Of a DNA stretch of 64,000 nucleotides, positions 50,813 through 60,051 are shown one piece after another; positions within the stretch are counted from its first letter, which is position 1; the number at the start of each line of letters is the position of its first letter. The stretch spans positions 19,352-83,351 of the forward strand of contig JAFSRP010000012.1 in NCBI GenBank assembly GCA_017446045.1, given 5' to 3'. The DNA is from Lachnospiraceae bacterium (GTDB taxonomy: Bacteria > Bacillota > Clostridia > Lachnospirales > Lachnospiraceae). The position numbers and the translations under genes were made by a program. The notes below the pieces were generated by a model, which was not told the origin of the DNA, did not search any database, and worked only from the letters and a program-made list of their open reading frames with translations.

Positions 50813-51724
50813 ATGCTGGCTGTCATTTTGCTGAAACAGATCGCTGTTATGGCGATACTGACTGCGTTGGGACTTGTTTTATGCAAACTGAAAATGCTGT
50901 CCGAACAGACTACGAAGGAACTGGGGGCAGTACTGGTCAAGGCGGTCATTCCCTGTGTGCTTTTCCGGGCATTTGTTACGGTTCCGTATTCACCGGAAAC
51001 TGCCAGGTCACTGCTGATCGCTTTCGGATATTCATTCCTGACCTATGTGATCACGCTGGGGATCGCTTATCTGATCTACGGGACCCGCGACCGGATGAAC
51101 AACTTCGGCGCTTCCTTCTGCAATGCGGGATTTATGGGCGTACCGCTGGTACAGGCAGTAGCGGGAGATACCGGCGTGTTTTACCTTGCGACTTCGATGG
51201 CTCTTTTGAATCTGTTTCAATGGACGTTCGGCGTGAGTGTCATGATCGGAAGGAAGAACAGTTTTTCACCGAAACTGATCTTCGCAAATCCGATGATGGT
51301 CTCTGTGATCCTGGGGATGGTCTTCTTTTTTCTGAGGATACCGGTACCCGAAGTACTGCTGACTTCGCTGGGCAGCATCGCTGCCATTTTTACTCCGGTA
51401 GCCATGATCCTGCTCGGAAGTTATATGGCCAGGGTCAGCTGGAATGAAATGCTTGCACTGCGTCCGCTGCTATGCTCTCTGGTTCGTCTGCTGCTGATCC
51501 CCCTGATCACGATCGCAGTGACCATGGTGCTTCCGAAGGCATACCGCAGCGTATATATGCCGATCCTGCTGGCTTCTTTCACTCCCATTGGGGTCAACAT
51601 CTGTATTTACGCACAGCAGCATGACCAGGACTATGCCTACAGTGTGATCCTGGTCTGCCTGAGCACGATCCTTTCTGTGGCAACGGTACCGTTGATATAT
51701 TCGCTGGCGGACAGGGTGATCTGA
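50813..51724 (+). CDS. AEC-family transporter
   Basis: This 303-residue membrane protein has about ten helices of the auxin-efflux-carrier family. Seen are LSEQTTKELGAVLVKAVIPCVLFRAF, NNFGASFCNAGFMGVPLVQAVAGDTGVFYLA (family FxNxGFxGxPL), FTPVAMILLGSYMAR and APTGVN-like SFTPIGVNICIYAQQHDQD. Bacterial members move malate, malonate or other organic acids. The ribosome site is weak (ATAGGTTGATTGT). Context with DctPQM and IlvD suggests organic-acid transport. Confidence 0.88.
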   Translation: MLAVILLKQIAVMAILTALGLVLCKLKMLSEQTTKELGAVLVKAVIPCVLFRAFVTVPYSPETARSLLIAFGYSFLTYVITLGIAYLIYGTRDRMNNFGASFCNAGFMGVPLVQAVAGDTGVFYLATSMALLNLFQWTFGVSVMIGRKNSFSPKLIFANPMMVSVILGMVFFFLRIPVPEVLLTSLGSIAAIFTPVAMILLGSYMARVSWNEMLALRPLLCSLVRLLLIPLITIAVTMVLPKAYRSVYMPILLASFTPIGVNICIYAQQHDQDYAYSVILVCLSTILSVATVPLIYSLADRVI

Positions 51725-51797
51725 ATCGGATCCCTTTCCGTTCGTGTTTTTTTCTGTATGTTCCTCTTTCATGTTGTTTTGATTCAGGAGGTATTCC

Positions 51798-53468
51798 ATG
51801 CGTAGTGATTTAATGAAAAAAGGTGTGGACCGCATTCCGCACAGGTCCCTGTTCAAGGCTCTGGGCCTCACCGACGAAGAGATAAACCGGCCGATCATCG
51901 GTATCGTCAATGCATTCAATGAGATCATCCCGGGGCATAAGCACCTCAGGGAGATCTGCGAAGCGGTGAAAGCCGGCATCCGGATGGCAGGCGGTACCCC
52001 GATCGAATTTCCTGCGATCGGCGTCTGTGACGGCATTGCCATGAACCATGAAGGCATGTTCTATTCCCTTCCGAGCCGCGAACATATCGCGGATTCCGCG
52101 GAGATTATGGCGACCGCTCATCCTTTCGACGGGCTGGTCTTTATCCCGAACTGCGACAAGATCGTACCGGGCATGATCATGGCGGCGCTGCGCCTCAACA
52201 TTCCCGCTGTCTTTTGTTCCGGCGGTCCGATGCTTCCCGGTCATGCCAACGGTAAAAAGGTCGCGCTGACCGATGCCTTTGAAGCACCGGGCGCAGTTCG
52301 TGCCGGCAAGATGAATGAAGAAGAGGCAGAAAATATAGAAGAGTATACCTGTCCGGGCTGCGGATCCTGTGCGGGCATGTTCACTGCCAACTCCATGAAC
52401 TGTATGACCGAGATCCTGGGACTGGGCCTTCCGGGCAACGGAACGATCCCGGCGGTGGATGCCAGACGGGTCCGCCTTGCAAAGTATGCAGGCATGCGCA
52501 TCATGTCCCTGATCGAAGAGGACCGGCGCCCGAGGGACATCGTGACCCAGGCGGCGATCCAGAACGCCCTTGCGGCGGATATGGCCCTCGGATGTTCGAC
52601 CAATACCATGCTGCACCTGCCGGCAATCGCCCATGAGGCGGGCCTGGAATTCGACCTCCGCAAGGTCAATGATATTTCTGACAATGTTCCTCATCTGGTA
52701 AAGCTGAATCCGGCAGGCAGCCACTGCCTGGTGGATCTGGACGCGGCGGGCGGACTCAGTGCGGTCATGAAGCGCCTGGATGCGCTCGGCAAGATCGACC
52801 CGTCGGTCAAAACGGTGGACGGCACCTGGGCGGACCGTATCGCGAAGGCTGAAGTCTATGATGAAGAAGTGATCCGTCCCGTGGAGCGCGCATACTCAGC
52901 GACGGGCGGTCTGGCGGTACTTTACGGCAACCTCGCTCCCGATGGCGCGGTGGTCAAAAAGGGCGCGGTCCTTCCGGAAATGCTGGTACATGAAGGCCCT
53001 GCGAAGTGTTTCAATTCCGAAGAGGAATGCTGTGAGGGACTTTATGCCGGCAAGGTACAGGCAGGAGACATCGTGATCGTGAGATACGAGGGCCCGAAGG
53101 GCGGCCCGGGAATGAGGGAAATGCTGACACCGACCGCGGCGATCGCCGGCATGGGGCTGGATTCGACCTGCGCGCTGGTGACGGACGGACGGTTCTCCGG
53201 CGTGTCGAGAGGCGCCTCGATCGGACATGTAAGTCCGGAGGCTGCAGCGGGCGGTCTGATGGCATATATCAAGGATGGCGATATCATCAGTATCGACATC
53301 CCGTCACATAAGATCGAGCTGAAGGTCTCAGAAGAGGAGATCGCACGAAGGAAGGCTGAGATCATTCCGAATCCGCCAAAGAAGGTCACGGGTTATCTGA
53401 AGAGATATCGTGCAATGGTCACCTCGGCGAACCGGGGCGCAATCCTGGACGACAGCTCCTTCGAATAA
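51798..53468 (+). CDS. ilvD: Dihydroxy-acid dehydratase
   Basis: This 556-residue enzyme dehydrates 2,3-dihydroxy acids (isoleucine/valine pathway). Fe-S ligands are Cys in [12 protein letters not shown] and in [21 protein letters not shown], of the oxygen-sensitive [4Fe-4S] type. [21 protein letters not shown] is the conserved C-terminal substrate/cofactor segment. Length is normal for IlvD. No other ilv gene is adjacent. The neighbours are organic-acid transporters, so a sugar-acid dehydratase role in the wider IlvD/EDD family is possible. The start follows CAGGAGGTATTCC. Confidence 0.9.
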   Translation: MRSDLMKKGVDRIPHRSLFKALGLTDEEINRPIIGIVNAFNEIIPGHKHLREICEAVKAGIRMAGGTPIEFPAIGVCDGIAMNHEGMFYSLPSREHIADSAEIMATAHPFDGLVFIPNCDKIVPGMIMAALRLNIPAVFCSGGPMLPGHANGKKVALTDAFEAPGAVRAGKMNEEEAENIEEYTCPGCGSCAGMFTANSMNCMTEILGLGLPGNGTIPAVDARRVRLAKYAGMRIMSLIEEDRRPRDIVTQAAIQNALAADMALGCSTNTMLHLPAIAHEAGLEFDLRKVNDISDNVPHLVKLNPAGSHCLVDLDAAGGLSAVMKRLDALGKIDPSVKTVDGTWADRIAKAEVYDEEVIRPVERAYSATGGLAVLYGNLAPDGAVVKKGAVLPEMLVHEGPAKCFNSEEECCEGLYAGKVQAGDIVIVRYEGPKGGPGMREMLTPTAAIAGMGLDSTCALVTDGRFSGVSRGASIGHVSPEAAAGGLMAYIKDGDIISIDIPSHKIELKVSEEEIARRKAEIIPNPPKKVTGYLKRYRAMVTSANRGAILDDSSFE

Positions 53469-53572
53469 CAGCTTGCCTTTGATCGTTTATCTTGAGGATA
53501 CTCTGGATTTTGCAGAATTGAAAACCAAGGGAAGGCGTTTCACGCAATTTTGAAAAAGTCCTAATCTACGTG

Positions 53573-53604
53573 AAAAAATGAGTGATCAATGTCACTCATT
53601 TTTT
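53573..53604. terminator. Bidirectional terminator after ilvD
   Basis: AAAAAATGAGTGA pairs with TCACTCATTTTTT around a 6-base loop. It carries A and T tracts on both flanks and can act in both directions. Confidence 0.8.
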
Positions 53605-53612
53605 CTTGAATG

Positions 53613-53645
53613 AAAATCCCGGATATCTGCATATCCGGGATTTTT
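53613..53645. terminator. Second tandem hairpin terminator
   Basis: AAAATCCCGGATAT pairs perfectly with ATATCCGGGATTTT around CTGC, 8 bases after the previous hairpin. It lies between convergent ilvD and the acyl-CoA dehydrogenase. Confidence 0.8.
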
Positions 53646-53782
53646 CAGAAGTCGGTTTTCAAGTGAAATCTCAACAGGCGAAGTCGGTCAAATGTATACT
53701 GGATCTGTAAAAATCGAAAAATCCGGGGAAGCGCTGTCACGCAAGATGAAAATAATGAAAAAACCGGGTATGGCCAGCCTCT

Positions 53783-54925
53783 TTAACGGAACAGCGCTCC
53801 GCCGATGATCAGCTTCTGGATCTCGTTCGTTCCTTCGTAGATCTGTGTGATCTTTGCGTCGCGTATCATGCGCTCCACGTGGTATTCCTTCATGTAGCCG
53901 TTGCCACCCATGAACTGGACCGCCCATTCGGTGACTTCCATGGCGGTCGCACTGGCGATGTACTTTGCCTTTGCGGCGGACTGCGTAAAGGGCCTGCCGT
54001 TGTCGTGATCCATCGCAGCCTTGTAAACGATATACTTCGCCGCTTCGATCTTGACGGCGAGCTCCGCCATTTTAAACTGCAGGTACTGGTTGGCGGCGAT
54101 CGGTTTGCCGAACTGTTCCCTTTCCTTCATGTAGTTTTTTGCGATCTCGAACGCGCCTTCCGCAATGCCCAGTGCCTGCGACGCCACACCGATACGGCCG
54201 CAGTCCAATGTCTTCATCGCCAGCTTGAAGCCGGCGCCGTTCTCCGTGATCTTGCAGGAAGCGGGCACGCGGCAGTTCTCAAAAATGATTTCAGAGACCT
54301 GTGCGGAACGGATGCCCATCTTGTTTTCAATCTTGCCTGTCCTGACTCCGGGAAGGTCTCTGTCCACAATAAAGCATGCCAGGCCTTTGGACTTTTTTTC
54401 AGGCTCCGTGAGCGCGTAGACTGCCGTGTACTTTGCAAGAGGGCCGTTGGTGTTGAAGCATTTCAGCCCGTTGAGAATATACTCGTCGCCATCCTTCACC
54501 GCCGTCGTAATGCAGCCGCCCGCGTCAGACCCCGCATTGGGTTCGGTGAGCGCGAAGGAGCCGATGACCGTCCCGCTTAAAGGAGCAGTCATAAACTGTT
54601 TTTTCTGTTCGTCGCTTGCGGTGAAATTCCAGACGCTTCCGCCGTAGAGTGATGTATTGACGGAGAAAGCAATGCCGAAGGACGCATCCACCTTGGAAAC
54701 TTCTTCCACGGCGATGGCATATTCCATGTAGCCCAGGCCCTGGCCGCCGAATTCCTTCGGATAAGGGAGACCGAACAGACCCAACTCTCCGGCTTTTCTG
54801 AAGAGGTCCATATCGAATACACATTTTTCATCTCTTTCGAGTACGCCGGGCTTCAGTTCTTCTTCGGCGAATTTCCTGACTTTTGCCTGGATCTCCAGTT
54901 GTTGTTCGTTAAGATCAAAATTCAT
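53783..54925 (-). CDS. Acyl-CoA dehydrogenase (short-chain/butyryl type)
   Basis: This 380-residue FAD enzyme has the family signatures ALTEPNAGSDAGG and QFMGGNGYMKEYHVERMIRDAKITQIYEGTNEIQ, with catalytic Glu364 in YEGTNE. The position of this Glu matches short-chain (butyryl-CoA) dehydrogenases. It oxidises acyl-CoA (or reduces enoyl-CoA) and passes electrons to an electron-transfer flavoprotein. A divergent gene 150 bp away encodes only the FAD domain of ETF alpha. No etfB, crotonase or thiolase lies nearby. The ribosome site is GCAGGAGATTTACC. Confidence 0.94.
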   Translation of the reverse strand: MNFDLNEQQLEIQAKVRKFAEEELKPGVLERDEKCVFDMDLFRKAGELGLFGLPYPKEFGGQGLGYMEYAIAVEEVSKVDASFGIAFSVNTSLYGGSVWNFTASDEQKKQFMTAPLSGTVIGSFALTEPNAGSDAGGCITTAVKDGDEYILNGLKCFNTNGPLAKYTAVYALTEPEKKSKGLACFIVDRDLPGVRTGKIENKMGIRSAQVSEIIFENCRVPASCKITENGAGFKLAMKTLDCGRIGVASQALGIAEGAFEIAKNYMKEREQFGKPIAANQYLQFKMAELAVKIEAAKYIVYKAAMDHDNGRPFTQSAAKAKYIASATAMEVTEWAVQFMGGNGYMKEYHVERMIRDAKITQIYEGTNEIQKLIIGGALFR

Positions 54926-55013
54926 GGTAAATCTCCTGCAGATATCTGGCGTCCTGATTTTTCGTCTGCAGTATAACGCAGCGCGGGTAGGGCGTCAATT
55001 GAAATTGTACGCA

Positions 55014-55043
55014 TTGACAAACATTTTTACAGCAGGGTATGAT
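55014..55043 (+). promoter_or_regulatory. Promoter of the ETF-alpha-like gene
   Basis: TTGACA, 18 bases, TATGAT, 34 bases before the ATG at 55077. Confidence 0.65.
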
Positions 55044-55076
55044 GACAGGGTCAAAGGTCCGGGAAAGGAGAATGCC

Positions 55077-55703
55077 ATGGGGGATCTGTCGGAGATGTCG
55101 TCACGGAAAACAGAATACGGGGACACTCATTTTCTGAATGCGGACAGTCCCGAAGAGACAGCCCGGGCGCTGATCGGCATCCTGGAGGGATCCGGTTTCC
55201 GTCCGATTGCAGAGAGTCTTGCCAGGGAAGATACAGCAGACCTGCATCCGGGCAGTATCCGTTCCAGACTGGAATGTGCACCCTTGGTCTTCGCGGGAGG
55301 AAGAGGGCTGCATACCTTGGAAAACCTGCAAAAGCTCACGCGCCTTGCTGCGCTCTACGGCGCGGAATATGCGGTCAGTAGGCCGCTCGCGCTGGAAGGC
55401 TTTGCACCGGAAGAAAGGATGATCGGGGTCAGCGGGGCAGCGGTAAGACCGAAGCTTCTTTTTGCAGCGGGAATCTCGGGATCCATACAGTTTATGGGCG
55501 GGGTGAAAAACAGCAACCATGTTATCGTGGTAAACAATAATCATAATGCACAGATTTTCCGCTATGCCAAAGAAGCCGTACTTGCAGATGCCGGGACGCT
55601 TCTGGACGCCATGCTGGAGATCCTGGAAGGAAGCATTCCTGCAAGTTCACAGATCACAGGGCAGAATTCACCGGATGAGTCCCCGGATAAATCTCGCAGA
55701 TAG
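55077..55703 (+). CDS. Stand-alone ETF-alpha C-terminal (FAD-binding) domain protein
   Basis: The protein is 208 residues from the ATG at 55077 (GGGAAAGGAGAATGCC). Residues about 65-185 align by eye with the FAD domain of electron-transfer flavoprotein alpha: GGRGLHTLENLQKLTRLAALYGAEYAVSRPLALEGF, then FAAGISGSIQFMGGVKNSNHVIVVNNNHNAQIFRYAKEAVLAD. The N-terminal domain of EtfA (domain I) is absent and replaced by about 60 unrelated residues. The family QxGxTGKxVxP motif appears as MIGVSGAAVRPK. The start is fixed by promoter and ribosome site, so it is not a broken EtfA. It may bind FAD and serve the divergent acyl-CoA dehydrogenase. Confidence 0.8.
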   Translation: MGDLSEMSSRKTEYGDTHFLNADSPEETARALIGILEGSGFRPIAESLAREDTADLHPGSIRSRLECAPLVFAGGRGLHTLENLQKLTRLAALYGAEYAVSRPLALEGFAPEERMIGVSGAAVRPKLLFAAGISGSIQFMGGVKNSNHVIVVNNNHNAQIFRYAKEAVLADAGTLLDAMLEILEGSIPASSQITGQNSPDESPDKSRR

Positions 55704-55820
55704 ATCCGGGAGACGATTCATGGATGATCCGGAACCACGGGTGCCGCCTTGCAGGAGGTCGTGATTTTGGATATAATTGTCATGTTTCGTCAGGAAAACA
55801 AATATACAGAAGGAAGCGGC

Positions 55821-55863
55821 TTGACAAAACAACACTTTAGTGTGATAATGTGCTATCATAGCA
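55821..55863 (+). promoter_or_regulatory. his operon promoter with two operator-like palindromes
   Basis: TTGACA (55821-55826), 17 bases, GATAAT (55844-55849). A small palindrome ACAC-TTTA-GTGT (55832-55843) fills the spacer. A perfect one, TGCTAT-C-ATAGCA (55851-55863), covers the predicted start near 55856. Either could bind a repressor of histidine synthesis. No T-box or His-codon leader peptide is seen in the 60-base leader. Confidence 0.6.
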
Positions 55864-55923
55864 AAGCGAAAGTCATAAGCATATAAAATGAATACCATAA
55901 GCTTATAAAGAGCGGAAACCACC

Positions 55924-57090
55924 ATGAACCAGAACGATATCGTACTGAAAAACGAAGAAAAGATCATCTTTCTGCTGCGAGCCCTGTATGCGGGTTTCGG
56001 ATACCGGCAGTACAAGATGAGCAAGTTCGAGGAATATGACCTGTATGCGCGCAACAAGGACTTCCTGATCTCGGACAACATCATCACCTTTACCGATACC
56101 AACGGCAAGCTGATGGCGCTCAAACCTGACGTCACCTTGTCCATCGTACGGGTTACGCGCGAGCAGGCGGGGACCGTCAGCCGGGTCTTTTATGATGAAA
56201 ATGTTTACCGGGTTTCCAAAGGCTCTCATGCGTATAAGGAGATCCTGCAGACAGGTATCGAATGCATTGGTGATATCGACGCGTACTGCGTCAGCGAGGT
56301 GCTTTATCTGGCAGCAAAAAGCCTGCAGACCATCTCCGGGCACTACCTTCTGAATATCTCGCATCTCGGCATCGTTTCCGGTCTGCTTGATGAGCTCTGC
56401 CTGTCCGCGGAAGCCCGCAGGGAAGCGGTCCGCCTGATCGGCGAAAAGAACCTGCATGAGCTGACGGCATTGCTGGAAAAGGCAGGCACGTTTGGGGAAA
56501 ATGAGCGGGCGACGGAGAGTGTGAAGGCGAAGAGTCCGGATGGTATGAACCTGACGCCCGGCGGGAAGCTCCTGCGGATCCTGGATACGACAGGCACACC
56601 GGCAGAGGTACTCGGCACGCTGCGGGAGTGCGGTTGTGATGAGCATTCCGTCAGAGAACTCGAGGACCTGACCGCGCTTCTGGAATCTACGGATGCTGCC
56701 GGCCATATCGTGATCGATTTCTCGGTCATCAATGATATGAATTATTACAATGGTATCGTTTTCAAGGGATACATTGAGGGCGTGCCAACAGGCATACTTT
56801 CCGGCGGGCAGTACGACCGTCTTCTCCGCAAAATGGGGAAGCGGGCCGGCGCGATCGGCTTTGCGGTCTACATGGATTTCCTGGAGCGTTTCCTGGAGCG
56901 GGATGAGGACCATGACGTCGACATCGTCCTGCTGTACGGGCCAGAGACGGAAGGCGCGCTGCTGTTTTCTGCAGTGCGGCAGCTGACGGGAGAGGGACTG
57001 AGCGTGAGCGCGCAGAAGACGCTTCCCGATAAGCTTCGGTGCAAAAAGGTCATGAGACTGGGAAGAGACGGGGTGCTGGAATCATGCTGA
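55924..57090 (+). CDS. hisZ: ATP phosphoribosyltransferase regulatory subunit
   Basis: This 388-residue HisRS-like protein lacks the aminoacylation function. Seen are the class II core segments KLMALKPDVTLSIVRVTREQ, FYDENVYRVSKG and ILQTGIECIGDIDAYCVSEVLYLA, and the GGQYDRLLRKMGKRAGAIGFAVYMDFL end. It forms a hetero-octamer with the short HisG and gives it histidine feedback (family knowledge). It is the first gene of the his operon, and its stop overlaps hisG by 7 bp. Confidence 0.93.
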   Translation: MNQNDIVLKNEEKIIFLLRALYAGFGYRQYKMSKFEEYDLYARNKDFLISDNIITFTDTNGKLMALKPDVTLSIVRVTREQAGTVSRVFYDENVYRVSKGSHAYKEILQTGIECIGDIDAYCVSEVLYLAAKSLQTISGHYLLNISHLGIVSGLLDELCLSAEARREAVRLIGEKNLHELTALLEKAGTFGENERATESVKAKSPDGMNLTPGGKLLRILDTTGTPAEVLGTLRECGCDEHSVRELEDLTALLESTDAAGHIVIDFSVINDMNYYNGIVFKGYIEGVPTGILSGGQYDRLLRKMGKRAGAIGFAVYMDFLERFLERDEDHDVDIVLLYGPETEGALLFSAVRQLTGEGLSVSAQKTLPDKLRCKKVMRLGRDGVLESC

Positions 57091-57716
57091 ATGTCGCGTT
57101 GCCCAAGGGAAGACTGGGCGAAACAGTATATGATATGTTTGAAAAGGCGGGTTATGACTGCCCGTCGATTCGCGAGAAGAACAGGAAGCTCCTTTTTACA
57201 AATGAAGAAAAGGGGATCTGCTATTTCTGGGTGAAGCCCTCCGACGTCGCGATCTATGTCGAGCGCGGGGCCGCGGATATCGGCGTTGCCGGCAAGGATA
57301 TCCTCCTGGAATACATGCCGGAGGTCTACGAGCTCCTGGATATGAACATCGGGAAATGCATGATGGCAGTGGCGGCGCCCAACGGCTATATTGACCGCCC
57401 GCAGAGGACCTTGCGGGTCGCGACCAAGTTCGAACGCATCGCGGCCAATTACTATGCGTCGGTGGGCAGGGATATTGATATCATCCATCTCAACGGGTCT
57501 ATTGAACTGGCACCATTGCTGGGACTTTCCGACGTTATCGTGGACATTGTGGAAACAGGATCCACTCTGCGTGCCAATAACCTTTCCGTAACAGAGAAGA
57601 TCGTCGATATCAGCGCGCGCTTCATTGCCAACAAGGCTGCCTATGAGTTTAAACGGGACGAGATCCGCTCACTGGCGGCTGCGCTGGCGGAGCAGGTGAA
57701 GGAGAGTACAAAATGA
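57084..57716 (+). CDS. hisG: ATP phosphoribosyltransferase, short form
   Basis: This 210-residue catalytic subunit carries out step one of histidine synthesis (ATP + PRPP). The start at 57084 (ATGCTGA overlap with hisZ) gives MLNVALPKGRLGE, the conserved beginning. DVAIYVERGAADIGVAGKDILLE and LGLSDVIVDIVETGSTLRANNL (PRPP loop) are present. The absence of the regulatory ACT-like domain agrees with the HisZ-dependent type. Confidence 0.95.
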   Translation: MLNVALPKGRLGETVYDMFEKAGYDCPSIREKNRKLLFTNEEKGICYFWVKPSDVAIYVERGAADIGVAGKDILLEYMPEVYELLDMNIGKCMMAVAAPNGYIDRPQRTLRVATKFERIAANYYASVGRDIDIIHLNGSIELAPLLGLSDVIVDIVETGSTLRANNLSVTEKIVDISARFIANKAAYEFKRDEIRSLAAALAEQVKESTK

Positions 57717-59002
57717 TAAAGATCTGCAAATACGGCGAGGTGCCGAATCAGGAACTGTTTATCCGCCAGGATGCGCTGGACAGGGTCTCGGACACAGTAG
57801 CGGAGATCCTGGAAAATGTTCGGAAAAACGGGGACCGGGCGGTTCTCGGATATATAGAAAAATTCGATCACGTCCGGTTGGAAAGCCTGCAGGTCAGCGC
57901 GGAGGAAATGCAGGAGGCACTGGACAGTGTGGAACCGGAGTTCATTGAGGTTCTGCACCGCTCTGCAGCCAATATCAGGGAGTTCCACAGCAGACAGGTC
58001 CGCAACAGCTTTATTCTCAATGAAAAGGACGGTGTCATTACCGGACAGAAGATCCTGCCTCTCGAACGTGTCGGCATGTATGTTCCCGGCGGAACCGCGC
58101 CGCTTTCTTCCACTGTTTTGATGGATACCATCCCCGCAAAGGTGGCGGGCGTTCCCGAAGTCGTCATGGTGACTTCGCCGCAGCGCAGCGGACGGGTCGA
58201 TCCCTATGTCCTTGCGGCAGCGCATGTGGCGGGTGTCGGCAGGATATTCAAATGCGGCGGTGCCCAGGCGATAGCGGCACTTGCCTACGGAACTGAGAGC
58301 ATTCCGAAGGTCGACAAGATCGTGGGTCCGGGAAGTGCTTACGTGGCCGAAGCCAAAAAGCAGGTCTACGGCAAGGTGGCGATCGATATGATCGCGGGGC
58401 CGAGTGAGATCCTGGCCATTGCGGACAGCCGGACCGAGGCAAAATATATGGCAGCGGACATGCTGTCCCAGGCGGAACATGACTATAATGCGACAGCCGT
58501 CCTCGTAACGGATTCCGAGGAACTGGCTTATAAGGTTCGGGACGAGATCGACCGGCAGGTGAAGGAGCTGGCGCGATGCGAGATCGCATCATATTCGATT
58601 GACCACAACGGAAGGATCATCATCGTTGACGACCTGCTGCAGGGCATAGAGCTTGCCAACGAGATCGCACCGGAGCATCTGGAACTTTGCGTGGATGATC
58701 CCTTCGATTATCTTGACAAGATCAGGCATGCCGGATCCGTTTTTCTTGGAAGGAACTGCCCGGAGGCGCTCGGCGATTATTATGCCGGGCCGAACCATAC
58801 GCTGCCGACCAGCGGCACGGCCCGCTTCTTCAGCCCCCTTTCGGTGGATGATTTTGTGAAGAAAATGCAGTATACTTATTATTCAGCAGGTGCACTCGAC
58901 AAAGTCGCGGATGATATTGCGCTGTTTGCACGGAAAGAAGGTCTGACCGGCCATGCCCGCAGCGTGCTGATCCGCAGTGAAGACAGGAGACGATCATTAT
59001 GA
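57713..59002 (+). CDS. hisD: Histidinol dehydrogenase
   Basis: This 429-residue zinc enzyme oxidises histidinol to histidine in two steps. Conserved segments are ERVGMYVPGGTAPLSSTVLM, VGPGSAYVAEAKKQVYG, IDMIAGPSEILAIAD, the zinc ligands in SQAEHDYNATAVLVT, and EIAPEHLELCVDDP with the catalytic Glu-His pair. The start overlaps the hisG stop (ATGA). Confidence 0.96.
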   Translation: MIKICKYGEVPNQELFIRQDALDRVSDTVAEILENVRKNGDRAVLGYIEKFDHVRLESLQVSAEEMQEALDSVEPEFIEVLHRSAANIREFHSRQVRNSFILNEKDGVITGQKILPLERVGMYVPGGTAPLSSTVLMDTIPAKVAGVPEVVMVTSPQRSGRVDPYVLAAAHVAGVGRIFKCGGAQAIAALAYGTESIPKVDKIVGPGSAYVAEAKKQVYGKVAIDMIAGPSEILAIADSRTEAKYMAADMLSQAEHDYNATAVLVTDSEELAYKVRDEIDRQVKELARCEIASYSIDHNGRIIIVDDLLQGIELANEIAPEHLELCVDDPFDYLDKIRHAGSVFLGRNCPEALGDYYAGPNHTLPTSGTARFFSPLSVDDFVKKMQYTYYSAGALDKVADDIALFARKEGLTGHARSVLIRSEDRRRSL

Positions 59003-60051
59003 GCAGATATGCCAACAAACTTACAGCCTCGATCATTCCCTATACCCCGGGCGAACAGCCCCGTGATCAGCAGTATGTCAAGCTGAATACAAACGAATCC
59101 CCGTTCCCCCCGTCGGCCAGGGCGATGGAGTATATGGCGGAGCATATGCGATCCTTAAACCTCTATCCGGATCCGACCGCGGAGGAACTTCGCCGTGCCA
59201 TTGCTATGCACTGCCAGGCACTGAAGGAAGAGGTCGTGCTCGGCAACGGCTCGGATGAGCTTTTGTACTTTGCGTTCCGGGCATTCGGAGACACAGACAG
59301 GCCGATCGTGTCTGCGGATATCACCTACGGATGTTATCCGGTATTTGCCGCAGCCAATGGCATCCCTTATGAGAGAGTCCCACTGGATGAGGGATTCGGG
59401 ATCCGTCCGGAGGACTATGACGACAGGCATGGCGTCATTGTGATCGCAAACCCCAATGCGCCGACCGGAAGAGCTCTTACGATGGCGGAGATCGACCGTC
59501 TGGCAGGCGCGCATCCGGACGATGTGATCGTCGTGGACGAGGCCTATGTCGACTTTGGTGCACAGAGTGTACTGCCGTTGACCAAAAAGTATGATAATCT
59601 GCTGGTCGTACAGACATTCTCCAAATCCCGTTCCATGGCAGGCGCGCGCCTTGGATTTGCCGTTGGTGACCGCCGGCTGATCGAGGATATGGAGAGAGTA
59701 CGGAATTCCTTTAATCCCTACAACATCAATTCCATGACTATGAGTCTCGGGCTGGGCACGCTGGCAGACCGCAATTATACACACGCCAACTGCCTGACGA
59801 CCATCAAAAACAGGAATTATACCGTGACAGAGCTCATGAAGCTCGGTTTCAAGGTCCTTGATTCAAAGGCGAATTTCGTATTTGCATCCCATCCGAAGAT
59901 CGGCGGCAGAGAACTGTATCTCGCACTCAAGGAGCGCGGTGTACTGATCCGTCACTTTGATCAGGAACGAATCAGGGACTATAACCGGATCTCCATCGGT
60001 ACGAAGGAACAGATGGACATCCTGTTGGAAAAGATCGGAGAGATCTTATGA
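58999..60051 (+). CDS. hisC: Histidinol-phosphate aminotransferase
   Basis: This 350-residue class II aminotransferase converts imidazole acetol-phosphate to histidinol phosphate. Seen are KLNTNESPFPPS, GNGSDELLYFAFRAF, NPNAPTGRALT, VDEAYVDFG and TFSKSRSMAGARLGFAVG with PLP Lys. RISIGTKEQMD is the carboxylate/phosphate Arg end. The start overlaps hisD by 4 bp. Confidence 0.95.
   Translation: MSRYANKLTASIIPYTPGEQPRDQQYVKLNTNESPFPPSARAMEYMAEHMRSLNLYPDPTAEELRRAIAMHCQALKEEVVLGNGSDELLYFAFRAFGDTDRPIVSADITYGCYPVFAAANGIPYERVPLDEGFGIRPEDYDDRHGVIVIANPNAPTGRALTMAEIDRLAGAHPDDVIVVDEAYVDFGAQSVLPLTKKYDNLLVVQTFSKSRSMAGARLGFAVGDRRLIEDMERVRNSFNPYNINSMTMSLGLGTLADRNYTHANCLTTIKNRNYTVTELMKLGFKVLDSKANFVFASHPKIGGRELYLALKERGVLIRHFDQERIRDYNRISIGTKEQMDILLEKIGEIL

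Noticed and set aside
55864-55923. T-box or leader peptide control of the his operon
   Set aside because: Only about 60 bases separate the predicted start from hisZ. There is no specifier stem, terminator or run of His codons.
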